Positions 10,021 to 18,126 of a DNA stretch of 64,000 nt are shown here, piece by piece. A program made the position numbers and the translations under genes. Source of the DNA: Billgrantia zhangzhouensis (GTDB lineage: Bacteria; Pseudomonadota; Gammaproteobacteria; Pseudomonadales; Halomonadaceae); the NCBI RefSeq assembly GCF_021404465.1, contig NZ_JABFTT010000009.1:62001-126000 (forward strand), in the 5' to 3' direction. Positions within the stretch are counted from its first letter, which is position 1, and every line of letters begins with the position of its first letter. The notes beneath the pieces were generated by a model. That model had not been told where the DNA came from, made no database searches, and saw only the letters and a program-made list of their open reading frames with translations.

Positions 10021-10746
10021 TCAAGGTGCACCACGCGGGGTATCAGCGCCGGGAGTGGCGGGCATGTTCGGGGCGCTGACGGCAATCTGCCGGGCCAGTA
10101 CCTGGGCGTCCGGCGTCATGCCGGCGAGCCCTACGAATATTTCCAACTGCTGTCGAGCGCGTTCTGGGTTGCCCTGCTCCAGCTCGAGTTCAGCCAGGGA
10201 GAGATAGCTTCTCGGGTTGCGTGGGTCGAGGCTGCGGGCGCGTTCCAGACTCTGCCTCGCCTTGGCCGTTTCACCGAGGCCCTGCTGGCACTGGCCGAGA
10301 TTGGCGAACAACTGGGCCCGGTTGGCATAGCCGGTATCCTGGGAAGCGACTTCGAGCTGCTCACAGGCTTGCCTCACCTGGCCCTGCTCGTAGAGAAACA
10401 CGGCATAGTTGTTGCGCGCCCGGCTGTTGCCGGGCGCGGTCTGGATGGCCTTCCTGAACATCTCGTCGGCGCGCTCCCGCTCGCCCTGGCGCTGGTAGAC
10501 GATGGCCATCGCCTGCAATGCCTCGGGGTGGTCGGGCGTGCGTTCCAGGGCACGGTTGAGGGCCGCCATGGCGCGCGGCAGGTTGCCGCGCTCGAGATAG
10601 GCCATGCCTAAGTCGGTAAAGGCCTCGGTCGGATCCATGTCGGCCTGCTGCTCGGGCTGACTGGCGCACCCGGCAAGCCATAACGCAGCGACCGCCATCG
10701 CGACCAGCGGCATGCGTCGGCTTGGCAGATGGGGGAAGCGCGTCAT
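10021..10746 (-). CDS. pilF: type IV pilus biogenesis/stability lipoprotein PilF (PilW)
   Basis: Outer-membrane-targeted lipoprotein with TPR repeats that helps PilQ secretin assembly. The signal ends at lipobox LAGC (Cys27). About five TPR units follow (for example YLERGNLPRAMAALNRALER). Its length of 241 aa fits the family. It is 30 bases upstream of rodZ, the usual neighbour. No other pilus genes occur in the window. Confidence 0.92.
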   Translation of the reverse strand: MTRFPHLPSRRMPLVAMAVAALWLAGCASQPEQQADMDPTEAFTDLGMAYLERGNLPRAMAALNRALERTPDHPEALQAMAIVYQRQGERERADEMFRKAIQTAPGNSRARNNYAVFLYEQGQVRQACEQLEVASQDTGYANRAQLFANLGQCQQGLGETAKARQSLERARSLDPRNPRSYLSLAELELEQGNPERARQQLEIFVGLAGMTPDAQVLARQIAVSAPNMPATPGADTPRGAP

Positions 10747-10881
10747 GGCATCCTCATGGTCGGGCCTGTCGGGCTGTGGTTGTGTTGCTTGCCTAGCCCC
10801 CGAGCGGCGCTGGCCAGGGGCGAGAAAAAAGCCTGTCCATCAAAGCGCCGTGGCGTGTTGAAGTCAAGGCGACACCCCGCT

Positions 10882-12006
10882 TCAGTCGGCGTCGATCTGG
10901 ATCGAGCGGATATAACGCTCGTGGCGGCGTGTGCGGTCCTTCACTCGGCCTACCAATTGGCCACAGGCGGCATCGATGTCGTCACCGCGGGTGCTGCGGA
11001 TCGGCGCCGTGTAGCCCAGCTCGTAAAGCCATTGTTGGAAGCGCATGACTTGGTTGCGCGAAGGCTTCTCGTAACCCGAGTGGGGGAACGGGTTGAACGG
11101 GATCAGGTTGATCTTGCACGGCAACTCGCGCAGCAGCTCGGCCAGCTGCTTGGCATGCTCCTGCTGGTCGTTGACGTCCTTGATCACCGTGTACTCGACG
11201 GTCACCATGCGCGTGTCGTCACACTTGGCCAGGTAGCGATGGCAGGCGTCCAGCAGGGTGCGGATATTGTACTTGCGGTTGAGCGGTACCAGCTCGTTGC
11301 GCAGCGCGTCGGTGGCCGCATGCAGCGAGATGGCCAGGCTCACGTCGAGTTCGTCGCCGAGCTTGTCGAGCATCGGCACCACGCCCGAGGTCGACAGGGT
11401 CACGCGGCGCTTGGATAGCCCGTAGCCGTTGTCGTCGAGCATCAGCTTCATCGCCGGTACGACATTGTCGTAATTCAGCAGCGGCTCGCCCATGCCCATC
11501 ATCACCACGTTGGTGACCGGGCGGTTGGCGGTATCCTTGCGCGGGCCCACGCTGCGCTGTGCGACCCACACCTGGCCGATGATCTCGGCGGCGGTAAGGT
11601 TGCGCTGGAAACCCTGCTTGCCGGTGGAGCAGAAGCTGCAGTCGAGCGAGCAACCCACCTGGGACGATACGCACAGGGTGCGGCGCTTGCCGTTGTCGGC
11701 CGGAATCAGCACCGTCTCAACGTAGCTGCCATCTTCCACCTCCAGCACCCACTTGCGGGTTCCGTCGCTGGAAGTACCTTCATAGATCACGCCGGGGCCG
11801 CGAATTTCGGCCACTTCGGCGAGTCGTTGGCGCAGCGCCTTGGAGAGGTTGGTCATGGCTTCGAAGTCGTCGCAGCCCTCGTGATGAATCCACTTCATCA
11901 CCTGGGCAGCACGGAACTTCTTCTCGCCGATGGAGAGGAAGAAGTCTTCCATCTCCTCACGAGTCATGCCGAGCAGATTGGTACGTTGGGCGGTGGTGGT
12001 GGTCAT
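10882..12006 (-). CDS. rlmN: 23S rRNA (A2503-C2)/tRNA (A37-C2) methyltransferase RlmN
   Basis: Radical-SAM methyltransferase that methylates A2503 of 23S rRNA and A37 of some tRNAs. The 4Fe-4S motif CxxxCxxC is CSLDCSFC (Cys119, 123, 126). A downstream SACNS-like methyl-carrying Cys is in AACGQL near the C-terminus. The ATG at 12006 gives the normal 374-aa protein; an upstream GTG extension is not supported. The ribosome site is weak. It lies between ndk and pilF as in pseudomonads. Confidence 0.97.
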   Translation of the reverse strand: MTTTTAQRTNLLGMTREEMEDFFLSIGEKKFRAAQVMKWIHHEGCDDFEAMTNLSKALRQRLAEVAEIRGPGVIYEGTSSDGTRKWVLEVEDGSYVETVLIPADNGKRRTLCVSSQVGCSLDCSFCSTGKQGFQRNLTAAEIIGQVWVAQRSVGPRKDTANRPVTNVVMMGMGEPLLNYDNVVPAMKLMLDDNGYGLSKRRVTLSTSGVVPMLDKLGDELDVSLAISLHAATDALRNELVPLNRKYNIRTLLDACHRYLAKCDDTRMVTVEYTVIKDVNDQQEHAKQLAELLRELPCKINLIPFNPFPHSGYEKPSRNQVMRFQQWLYELGYTAPIRSTRGDDIDAACGQLVGRVKDRTRRHERYIRSIQIDAD

Positions 12007-12035
12007 GGCATCACGTAGATCGGGGCGGGACGAGA

Positions 12036-12057
12036 GCGGGGGCTGAAGTGCCCCCGC
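12036..12057 (-). terminator. GC hairpin between ndk and rlmN
   Basis: An 8-bp perfect stem (GCGGGGGC/GCCCCCGC) with a 6-base loop lies 24 bases beyond the ndk stop. It has no U-tract, so it may only attenuate read-through from ndk into rlmN. Confidence 0.4.
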
Positions 12058-12080
12058 GAAATACACGGTTGGCCGGAGCC

Positions 12081-12506
12081 TTAACGTGAATGGATCTCGT
12101 CGGCGCCAAAGAAGTAGGCCACTTCGCGCTCGGCGGAGGCCGGTGAGTCAGAGCCGTGCACGGCGTTGGCGTCGATGGTCTCGGCGAAGTCGGCGCGGAT
12201 GGTGCCCGGCGCGGCTTCCTTGGGGTTGGTGGCGCCCATCAGCTCACGGTTCTTGGCGATGGCATCCTCGCCTTGCAGAACCTGCACCACCACCGGGCCG
12301 GAGGTCATGAAGCCCACCAGGTCCTTGAAGAAGGGGCGCTCCTTGTGCTCGGCGTAGAAACCGCCGGCCTTCTCTTCGGAAAGGTGCAGCATCTTGGCAG
12401 CCACGACCTTGAGGCCGGCCTTCTCGAAGCGAGCGATGATCTCGCCAATGGCGTTCTTGGCGACGGCATCGGGCTTGATGATGGAAAGGGTACGTTCGGT
12501 TGCCAT
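12081..12506 (-). CDS. ndk: nucleoside diphosphate kinase
   Basis: Transfers gamma-phosphate from ATP to NDPs through a phospho-histidine. The protein is 141 aa and begins with the conserved [15 protein letters not shown]; the active-site His is in NAVHGSDS near residue 117. ATG 12506 follows GGAG. A sigma-70-like promoter can be seen upstream (12678-12707). A gene for the Ndk regulator Rnk is also in this window, at 32956. Confidence 0.98.
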   Translation of the reverse strand: MATERTLSIIKPDAVAKNAIGEIIARFEKAGLKVVAAKMLHLSEEKAGGFYAEHKERPFFKDLVGFMTSGPVVVQVLQGEDAIAKNRELMGATNPKEAAPGTIRADFAETIDANAVHGSDSPASAEREVAYFFGADEIHSR

Positions 12507-12677
12507 GGGGCTCTCCGTTGTGATGGGCTTCGGTTCGAATGGCGATAGCGCCACGCCGCACCCGCTCCCGGCTGGGGTAGGTACGGCGCGGCGCTAAGGA
12601 AATTCACGGACTCTCGCTGCCACCGGCCTCGAGCGGCCGGCAGAGCGCTGCAGCGGCGCTGTCGATAATGGGCGCAG

Positions 12678-12707
12678 AGTATACCGCTGTCGGCGGGCGT
12701 TGAACAA
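12678..12707 (-). promoter_or_regulatory. sigma-70-type promoter for ndk
   Basis: On the minus strand a -35 TTGTTC (12702-12707) and a -10 TATACT (12678-12683) are separated by 18 bases, about 170 bases before the ndk start. The long leader between them contains GC-rich inverted repeats. Confidence 0.55.
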
Positions 12708-12733
12708 TCGCCACCCGTGTGGCGGCCTTACAG

Positions 12734-13060
12734 TCACACGGTGAAGCTCTCTCCGCATCCACACTGGTCCTTCACGTTGGGATTGTTGAAGCGAAAGAAG
12801 CGGTTGAGCCCCTCCGAGACATAATCGACCTCGCTGCCGTCGAGCATCGGTAATGCCTCGGGGGAGACGAAGACGGTGACGCCATGGTCCTCGAAGACTA
12901 CGTCGTCATTGGCGGCCTCGTCGGCGAAGTCGAGTACGTAGCTGTAGCCCGAGCAGCCGCTGGGCTTGACCGAGACCCGCAGGCCCAGACCGTGCCCGCG
13001 CTCCTCGAGCACGCGCTGGATCTGCTCGGCGGCGGCGTTGGTGATGGATAGTTGCGCCAT
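12734..13060 (-). CDS. iscA: A-type iron-sulfur carrier protein IscA
   Basis: Small (108 aa) A-type carrier that delivers Fe-S clusters. The three conserved cysteines are present: Cys36 in PSGCSGYSY and the C-terminal C-G-C pair at 100 and 102. It could equally be called ErpA by sequence class; the name follows its place directly after iscS. The ATG at 13060 is the canonical start, and an upstream in-frame extension is not family-like. iscU, which normally precedes iscA, is missing here. Confidence 0.88.
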   Translation of the reverse strand: MAQLSITNAAAEQIQRVLEERGHGLGLRVSVKPSGCSGYSYVLDFADEAANDDVVFEDHGVTVFVSPEALPMLDGSEVDYVSEGLNRFFRFNNPNVKDQCGCGESFTV

Positions 13061-13116
13061 GTTCGTTCTCCTGCAGCGAAGGTGGCTGGACAGCGATCGG
13101 CTGTGCGCGAAGCCGG

Positions 13117-14265
13117 CTAGTATCGCAGGCCCGGGAGGGCGTGGTGGATGGCCTCGAGCGCCGCATCGATGTCGGCTTCGGTCGTGAAGCGGCCGAAGCT
13201 GAAGCGAAGCGAAGCCAGCGCCAGCGGGCGCGGCACGCCGATACCCTTCAATACATAGGATGGCTCGACACTGGCGGAATTGCATGCCGACCCGGTCGAC
13301 AGGGCAATGCTGCGCAGCGCCATCAGCAGCGATTCGCCATCCACGCCCTCGAAGGCCAGGTTGAGAATGTTGGGCACCGCCACTTCGATGGCGGTATTGC
13401 GGTGTATCCCGTCCAGGTCCGACAGCCCATCGAGCAGCCGGTTCCTCAGCGCCATGATACGTGCCTGGTCGTCCTTGCCCTCGGTGCTGGCCAGACTGAA
13501 GGCTTCGCCCATGCCGACGATCTGATGGGTGGCCAGGGTACCGGAGCGCATGCCGCGCTCGTGACCGCCGCCATGGATCAGCGGCTCGATGCGGATGTCC
13601 GGGCTGCGCCTGACATACAGGGCACCGATGCCCTTGGGGCCGTAGGCCTTGTGGCCAGAGAGCGACATCAGGTCGATACCCAGGCGGCCCACGTCAAGGT
13701 CGATGCGTCCTACGCCTTGGGCCGCATCGACGTGAAATGCCGCGCCGCCGGCATGGGCCACCTCAGCCAGGGCGGCCAGGTCATGAATGCAGCCCAGTTC
13801 GTTGTTGACCGCCATCAGCGATACCAGCAACGTGTCGGGGCGCATCGCCTCGCGCAGTTGTGCGGGGGTGACACGGCCATCGGCACCCGGGGTCAGCCAG
13901 GTTACCTCGAAGCCTTCTCGTTCGAGGGCGGCGGCGGTGTCCACCACCGCCTTGTGCTCGATGGCGGATGTCACCAGGTGACGGCCGCGCTCGCGGTTGG
14001 CCCGCATGAAGCCGATCAGGGCGAGATTGTCGGCTTCGGTAGCGCCACTGGTCCAGACGATCTCGCGCGGGTCGGCGGCGATCATGTCGGCCACCTGGCG
14101 GCGCGCGCTCTCTACCGCCTGTTCTGCCTGCCAGCCGAGCATATGGCTGCGCGAGGCGGGGTTGGCGTAGGTGCCGTCCAGGGTGAGAAAGCGCTGCATG
14201 ACCTCGGCGACACGGGGGTCGACCGGGGTAGTGGCGGCATAGTCGAGGTAGACGAGGGCGCTCAT
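13117..14265 (-). CDS. iscS: cysteine desulfurase IscS, C-terminally short
   Basis: PLP enzyme that takes sulfur from cysteine for Fe-S clusters and thio-tRNA modification. PLP-lysine is Lys206 (SGHKAYGPKG) and the sulfur-accepting Cys328 is in STGSACNSAS, both at E. coli positions. The protein is 382 aa against about 404 in E. coli and ends at AIHHALPGLRY, so it lacks the C-terminal tail that contributes to IscU docking. It lies between iscR and iscA, with no iscU. The start ATG 14265 matches the family N-terminus. Confidence 0.93.
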   Translation of the reverse strand: MSALVYLDYAATTPVDPRVAEVMQRFLTLDGTYANPASRSHMLGWQAEQAVESARRQVADMIAADPREIVWTSGATEADNLALIGFMRANRERGRHLVTSAIEHKAVVDTAAALEREGFEVTWLTPGADGRVTPAQLREAMRPDTLLVSLMAVNNELGCIHDLAALAEVAHAGGAAFHVDAAQGVGRIDLDVGRLGIDLMSLSGHKAYGPKGIGALYVRRSPDIRIEPLIHGGGHERGMRSGTLATHQIVGMGEAFSLASTEGKDDQARIMALRNRLLDGLSDLDGIHRNTAIEVAVPNILNLAFEGVDGESLLMALRSIALSTGSACNSASVEPSYVLKGIGVPRPLALASLRFSFGRFTTEADIDAALEAIHHALPGLRY

Positions 14266-14303
14266 GGTCTCGCGGAAATCTCCAATCTGTTCCTCGACCG
14301 GTG

Positions 14304-14774
14304 TCAGGGCGAGGAGGTCAGGATGGTGTTGTCTTCGTGGCGGCTGCGCTGGCGCGCGGCGATGCGGCGCACATCGCCGTGTTCGACCAACTGGCCGAGG
14401 GTAATGCCGTCGAGGAAGCCGCGGATCTGCTCGGAGAGATCGCACCACAAGTGGTGGGTCAGGCAGGTATCGCCCTGCTGACAGTCCGACAGTCCCTGGC
14501 AGCGAGTGGCGTCGACCGATTCGTCGACGGCGTCGATCACCCGTGATACCGAGATCTCGGCGGCAGGTTTCGCGAGCAGGTAGCCGCCACCCGGGCCGCG
14601 CACGCTATTGACCAGCCCAGCGCGACGCAGGCGGGCGAAGAGCTGCTCCAGATAAGGCAGCGAGATTTCCTGACGCCGCGAGATATCGGCCAGGCAGATG
14701 GGACCCCTGTCGGCGTTCAGGGCCAGATCGAGCATGGCAGTGACGGCGTAGCGTCCCTTGGTGGTCAAACGCAT
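14304..14774 (-). CDS. iscR: Rrf2-family Fe-S sensing regulator IscR
   Basis: Transcription factor that binds a 2Fe-2S cluster and represses isc genes when clusters are sufficient. The N-terminal winged helix ([18 protein letters not shown]) and Cys92, Cys98 and Cys104 (spacing C-x5-C-x5-C) match E. coli IscR, as does the cluster-ligand His region after them. It is the first gene of a short iscR-iscS-iscA operon, with its own promoter and candidate operator immediately upstream. Confidence 0.97.
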   Translation of the reverse strand: MRLTTKGRYAVTAMLDLALNADRGPICLADISRRQEISLPYLEQLFARLRRAGLVNSVRGPGGGYLLAKPAAEISVSRVIDAVDESVDATRCQGLSDCQQGDTCLTHHLWCDLSEQIRGFLDGITLGQLVEHGDVRRIAARQRSRHEDNTILTSSP

Positions 14775-14881
14775 GGCAGGCTCTTCTGGCGCATCGGGAA
14801 GCGTACCTCGACACTGCGAACAGGCCGGTAGGTCAGCGAGCGCTCGCCGCTGGCGGCGAGCCGTCGTCTTAGTAGGACACC

Positions 14882-14914
14882 ATTATGGTAAAGCCTGACT
14901 GCTAAGGTCAACCA
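14882..14914 (-). promoter_or_regulatory. iscR promoter with candidate IscR operator
   Basis: Minus-strand -35 TTGACC (14906-14911) and -10 CATAAT (14882-14887) are 18 bases apart. An interrupted inverted repeat TGAC-N7-GTCA lies over the -35 and spacer, resembling an IscR type 1 site and pointing to autorepression. The -35 overlaps the stop codon of cysE. Confidence 0.5.
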
Positions 14915-15777
14915 TTCCCCCGAGGAGGTTCGGATCTGCCTTGATCCCGGTCATGTTCGGCGCCGGAAGCGGTGGATGTCGGGCCGCAGCAGGAGTCGAC
15001 GTCGGACAGGATATCGGCGAAGTCCTCATCGCGCAGCTCCGGCAGCTTGCCCTCGCGGTAGCTGGCATCGAGCTTGCGCAGCGTGCCGCACATGCGCTCG
15101 ATACGCTCGTCCACGGCATGCATGTGGTCGAGCATCGCCTGAATCGAGCGTGCCACCGGGTCGGGCATGTCCTCGCTCACGCCGTAGGCATCGAAGCCGA
15201 ACTTGCGCCGCATCGCCTCGCGACGCTCGGGATCGACTTCCAGTACCTCGGCAACGTCCGGATCGGCGCGCTTGACGATCTTGCCGGGAATGCCGACCAC
15301 CGTGGCGCCGGCAGGCACTTCCTTGGTCACCACCGCATTGGAGCCGACCTTGGCCCCTGCGCCGACGGTGAACGGGCCGAGAATCTTGGCTCCGGCGCCG
15401 ACGATGACGCCGTCTTCCAGCGTCGGGTGGCGCTTGCCCTTGTGCCAGCTGGTGCCGCCTAGCGTCACACCCTGGTAGAGCGTGACGTCGTCGCCGACCT
15501 CGGCGGTCTCGCCGATGACCACGCCCATGCCGTGGTCGATGAAGAAGCGCCGGCCGATCTTGGCCCCGGGATGGATCTCGATCCCGGTAAGCCAGCGCGA
15601 GAAGGTCGACAGCGTGCGGGCCAGCCACTTGAGCTGTTTCTGCCACAGCCAGTGGGCGAGGCGATGGAGCAGCAGTGCGTGCAACCCCGGATAGTTGGTG
15701 AGCACTTCCAGGAAGTTGCGTGCCGCCGGGTCGCGGGCGAATACGCTATTGATGTCCTCGCGCAGTCGTTGAAACAT
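14908..15777 (-). CDS. cysE: serine O-acetyltransferase
   Basis: Makes O-acetylserine for cysteine synthesis. The left-handed beta-helix of hexapeptide repeats is clear ([16 protein letters not shown] to [17 protein letters not shown]), with catalytic His/Asp segments [15 protein letters not shown] and [12 protein letters not shown]. At 289 aa it is longer than most. The C-terminal tail is Cys- and Gly-containing (DSCCGP) and ends in Gly and not Ile, so the usual insertion of a terminal Ile into cysteine synthase is not evident. It sits upstream of iscR, as in Pseudomonas. Confidence 0.94.
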   Translation of the reverse strand: MFQRLREDINSVFARDPAARNFLEVLTNYPGLHALLLHRLAHWLWQKQLKWLARTLSTFSRWLTGIEIHPGAKIGRRFFIDHGMGVVIGETAEVGDDVTLYQGVTLGGTSWHKGKRHPTLEDGVIVGAGAKILGPFTVGAGAKVGSNAVVTKEVPAGATVVGIPGKIVKRADPDVAEVLEVDPERREAMRRKFGFDAYGVSEDMPDPVARSIQAMLDHMHAVDERIERMCGTLRKLDASYREGKLPELRDEDFADILSDVDSCCGPTSTASGAEHDRDQGRSEPPRGNG

Positions 15778-15879
15778 GCAGCGGTCCTTGGTGACGGAGA
15801 GGCGGCCTGGGCGGCGGGAAAACCTTCATGTAACGGTAGTTTGACCATATGGGGACGCAGCGGGCAACGTTCAAGGCGT

Positions 15880-16713
15880 CTACCGTTCGGAGTCCGAACG
15901 GCTGGCGCTGCTGTCCGTTCCACCGTTGCGACACTCCCGCTCCTTGGCGCTCGCCTCCAGGATATCCGTCCCTGGCGTGGCGGCGCACTTCTCCGTGGCC
16001 GACAGGATGCCGCGCAGGATGTTGAGTTCCATACGCTCCGGCCGGGCACGCAGGGTGAAGCGGCGCAGCCGGGCCATCAACTGGCGCGGCAGGGCTGGAT
16101 CATGGAAGCCGATGGCGACCAGGGTGCGCTCGAGGTGGGCGAAGTAGTGTTCCAGCTCCTCGTGGCTGGCCAGCGGTTGTTGCGGCTCCTCGTCCTGCGC
16201 GGGTTCATCGCTGCTGGCTTCGAGTGACGCCAGACGGCACTCGTAGGCCAGCACCTGAACCGCGGCGGCCAGATTGAGTGAGCTGAAGCCGGGGTTGGTG
16301 GGGATGTGCACGTGAGCGTGGCAGCGCTGCAGCTCGGTATTCGAAAGCCCGCTGTCCTCGCGGCCGAATACCAGCGCCACCCGTGAGTCGGGTCCGGACA
16401 ATTCCTGCGGCAGGCGCTCGCCCAGGGTACGGGGGGTGATCATCGGCCACGGCAGGGTGCGCGAGCGGGCACTGGCCCCCACGGCAAGCGTGCAATCGGC
16501 CACGGCCTCCTCGAGAGTGGCCACGAGGCGTGCCGCGTGAACGATGTGGTCGGCTCCGGAGGCCCGCGAGATGCTCTCGCTGGTCAGTGGTTCGCAGCGC
16601 GGTGCGACCAGGGCCAGATCGGCGAGCCCCATGTTGTGCATGGCGCGGGCGGTGGCGCCGATATTGCCAGGATGGCTGGTGCCGATCAGCACGATGCGAA
16701 TGCGGTCGAGCAT
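15880..16713 (-). CDS. trmJ: tRNA (cytidine/uridine-2'-O-)-methyltransferase TrmJ
   Basis: SPOUT-fold methyltransferase acting on position 32 of tRNAs. The N-terminal RIVLIGTSHPGNIGATARAM and the knot motifs ALVFGREDSGLSN and IPTNPGFSSLNLAAAV are canonical. A C-terminal helical extension ends in a polar Ser/Arg tail. At 277 aa it is normal for the family. It is divergent from suhB (191-base gap) and upstream of cysE. Confidence 0.95.
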   Translation of the reverse strand: MLDRIRIVLIGTSHPGNIGATARAMHNMGLADLALVAPRCEPLTSESISRASGADHIVHAARLVATLEEAVADCTLAVGASARSRTLPWPMITPRTLGERLPQELSGPDSRVALVFGREDSGLSNTELQRCHAHVHIPTNPGFSSLNLAAAVQVLAYECRLASLEASSDEPAQDEEPQQPLASHEELEHYFAHLERTLVAIGFHDPALPRQLMARLRRFTLRARPERMELNILRGILSATEKCAATPGTDILEASAKERECRNGGTDSSASRSDSER

Positions 16714-16904
16714 GGGAACTGCCTCTGCCGGTGACGGGTGATTCCGGAAAAGGCCAAGTCTACCATGCCCTCCGGCGGCGATGGCGCGGGGCCGGGAGTT
16801 CTGCTAGGATGCGCGCCACGCGTTCGACCGAGCTCCTCGTACGATACGGACTCCATGTCGAACTAGCCTGTTCTTTAACATCACCGACGCTCCAAGGCCC
16901 GATC

Positions 16905-17699
16905 ATGCATCCGATGGTCCAATTCGCCCTGCGCGCCACGCGCAGCGCCGCCGAACAGTTCTTGCGCATCCGTGAGCGTATCGAGAACGCTCATGAGGAA
17001 CACAACCTCGAGCGTCTGCTCGAGGACACCGCCCGCAATGCCGAAACACTGATCGCTCGTCAGCTCAACCGCGGTTATCCCCAGCATGGGGTTGCTGGCC
17101 GCTTCACGCCTTACCGCGCCGGAGAAGGCGAAGGTCAGGATATCGAATGGCGCATCGAGCCTTTTCACGGTTACTCCAGCCTCGGCGTGGCCGGCAGTGG
17201 CTTTGCCCTTTCGCTGGTGTGTCTGGCGAAGGGACGCCCGGAGCACGCGGTGGTGATCTGCCCCTTCAGCGATGACGAATACCTGGCCAGCCGCGGCCGT
17301 GGTGCCCAGCACAACGGCAAGCGTATCCGCGTGCCCAAGGCCAGCACCATTCTCGGTGCGCGAGTGGCCATGAGCCTGCCCGAGAGCTGGCAGCGCTCGC
17401 GCCACCTGCCCGCCTACCTGACCCTCGTTCAGCAGCTCGGTCCCCAGGTCGAGACCCAACTGGCCAGCGGCAGCGGCCTGCTCGACATGGCCGAGTTGGC
17501 CGCGGGGCGCGCCGATGCCGCCTTCGTGCTGGGGCTGGAGGACCAGGATCGCCTGGTCGGTACACTGTTGCTCAAGGAGGCCGGGGCGCTGATGGGTACG
17601 CCCGACGGCCAGCCCAGCATGGAGACCGAGGGCCAGCTGATGGCCGCCGGCCCGCGCCTGTACAAGGCCCTGGTGCAGCAGCTCAAACCCCATTTCTGA
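16905..17699 (+). CDS. suhB: SuhB-type inositol monophosphatase-family protein with degraded active site
   Basis: By position (suhB-trmJ-cysE-iscR, as in Pseudomonas) and by overall similarity this is the SuhB orthologue, 264 aa. The fold regions are well preserved (LASRGRGAQHNGKRIRV, GSGLLDMAELAAGRADAAF). The metal sites are not: the family motif D-P-x-D-G-T reads E85-P-F-H-G-Y, and the upstream E-E-S-G motif is replaced by RFTPYRAG. Only the later Asp (Asp215, in EDQDRLVG) survives. Phosphatase activity is therefore doubtful. E. coli SuhB also works in Nus-dependent rRNA antitermination independently of catalysis, and that role may be what is kept. ATG 16905 is the normal N-terminus. Confidence 0.88.
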   Translation: MHPMVQFALRATRSAAEQFLRIRERIENAHEEHNLERLLEDTARNAETLIARQLNRGYPQHGVAGRFTPYRAGEGEGQDIEWRIEPFHGYSSLGVAGSGFALSLVCLAKGRPEHAVVICPFSDDEYLASRGRGAQHNGKRIRVPKASTILGARVAMSLPESWQRSRHLPAYLTLVQQLGPQVETQLASGSGLLDMAELAAGRADAAFVLGLEDQDRLVGTLLLKEAGALMGTPDGQPSMETEGQLMAAGPRLYKALVQQLKPHF

Positions 17700-17715
17700 G
17701 TGCCAATTCGGCCGC

Positions 17716-17760
17716 GAACGCAACCGCCCCCGCAGCGCTGCTGCGGGGGCGGTTGCGTTC
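17716..17760 (+). terminator. long inverted repeat after suhB
   Basis: A perfect 20-bp stem (17716-17735 and 17741-17760) with a 5-base loop starts 16 bases after the suhB stop. It is very GC-rich and is not followed by a T-tract, so its terminator role is likely but not certain; it would also work in the reverse direction. Confidence 0.6.
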
Positions 17761-18126
17761 AGGCGGCCATTCATCAGCTTTTCTCAGTGCAGCCCCGCCC
17801 AACTGCCCTAAGCATCGGCCGGTTGTCGGCTTGCCCATGCCGATTGGGCGCCGGGCTGCCGTCTGGCTGCATGGTGGACGGATCAACCGTTCAATTACTG
17901 AAGCATCCCCTGTTTAGGGTATGCTCTCAGGCGGCTCCATCCATGCTATCGAGGAACACCAACATGCTTCTCAAAGGTCGTGGGAACGCTACTTGCTTGC
18001 ACCGTGCGGTGTTGTCGCCGTCGGTTCGGACGACCAGGCCGCCTGCCACTGGCCTGGCTGAGGTCCTGCCTCCATGGGAATAGCCGTTTACCATCACTGG
18101 CGTTACGGCAGCCGTGAGGGGGCGTC
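17761..18126. other. non-coding gap between suhB and the AI-2E-type permease
   Basis: I see no recognisable gene here. A TATGCT box near 17920 could be a weak -10 for the permease gene. A short open frame starting at 17964 behind a GAGGAA site encodes 39 residues with no recognisable features. An 18-codon frame starting at 18073 ends by overlapping the permease start (ATGA), which would suit a short translated leader but is not otherwise supported. Confidence 0.4.

Noticed and set aside
13141-14481. Open frame of 446 codons antisense to iscS/iscR
   Set aside because: Covers two clear genes on the minus strand; composition is that of a shadow frame with no ribosome site.
17700-18083. Possible 127-codon gene after suhB
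   Set aside because: It runs through the 20-bp inverted repeat, has no ribosome site and encodes low-complexity Pro/Cys/Arg sequence.
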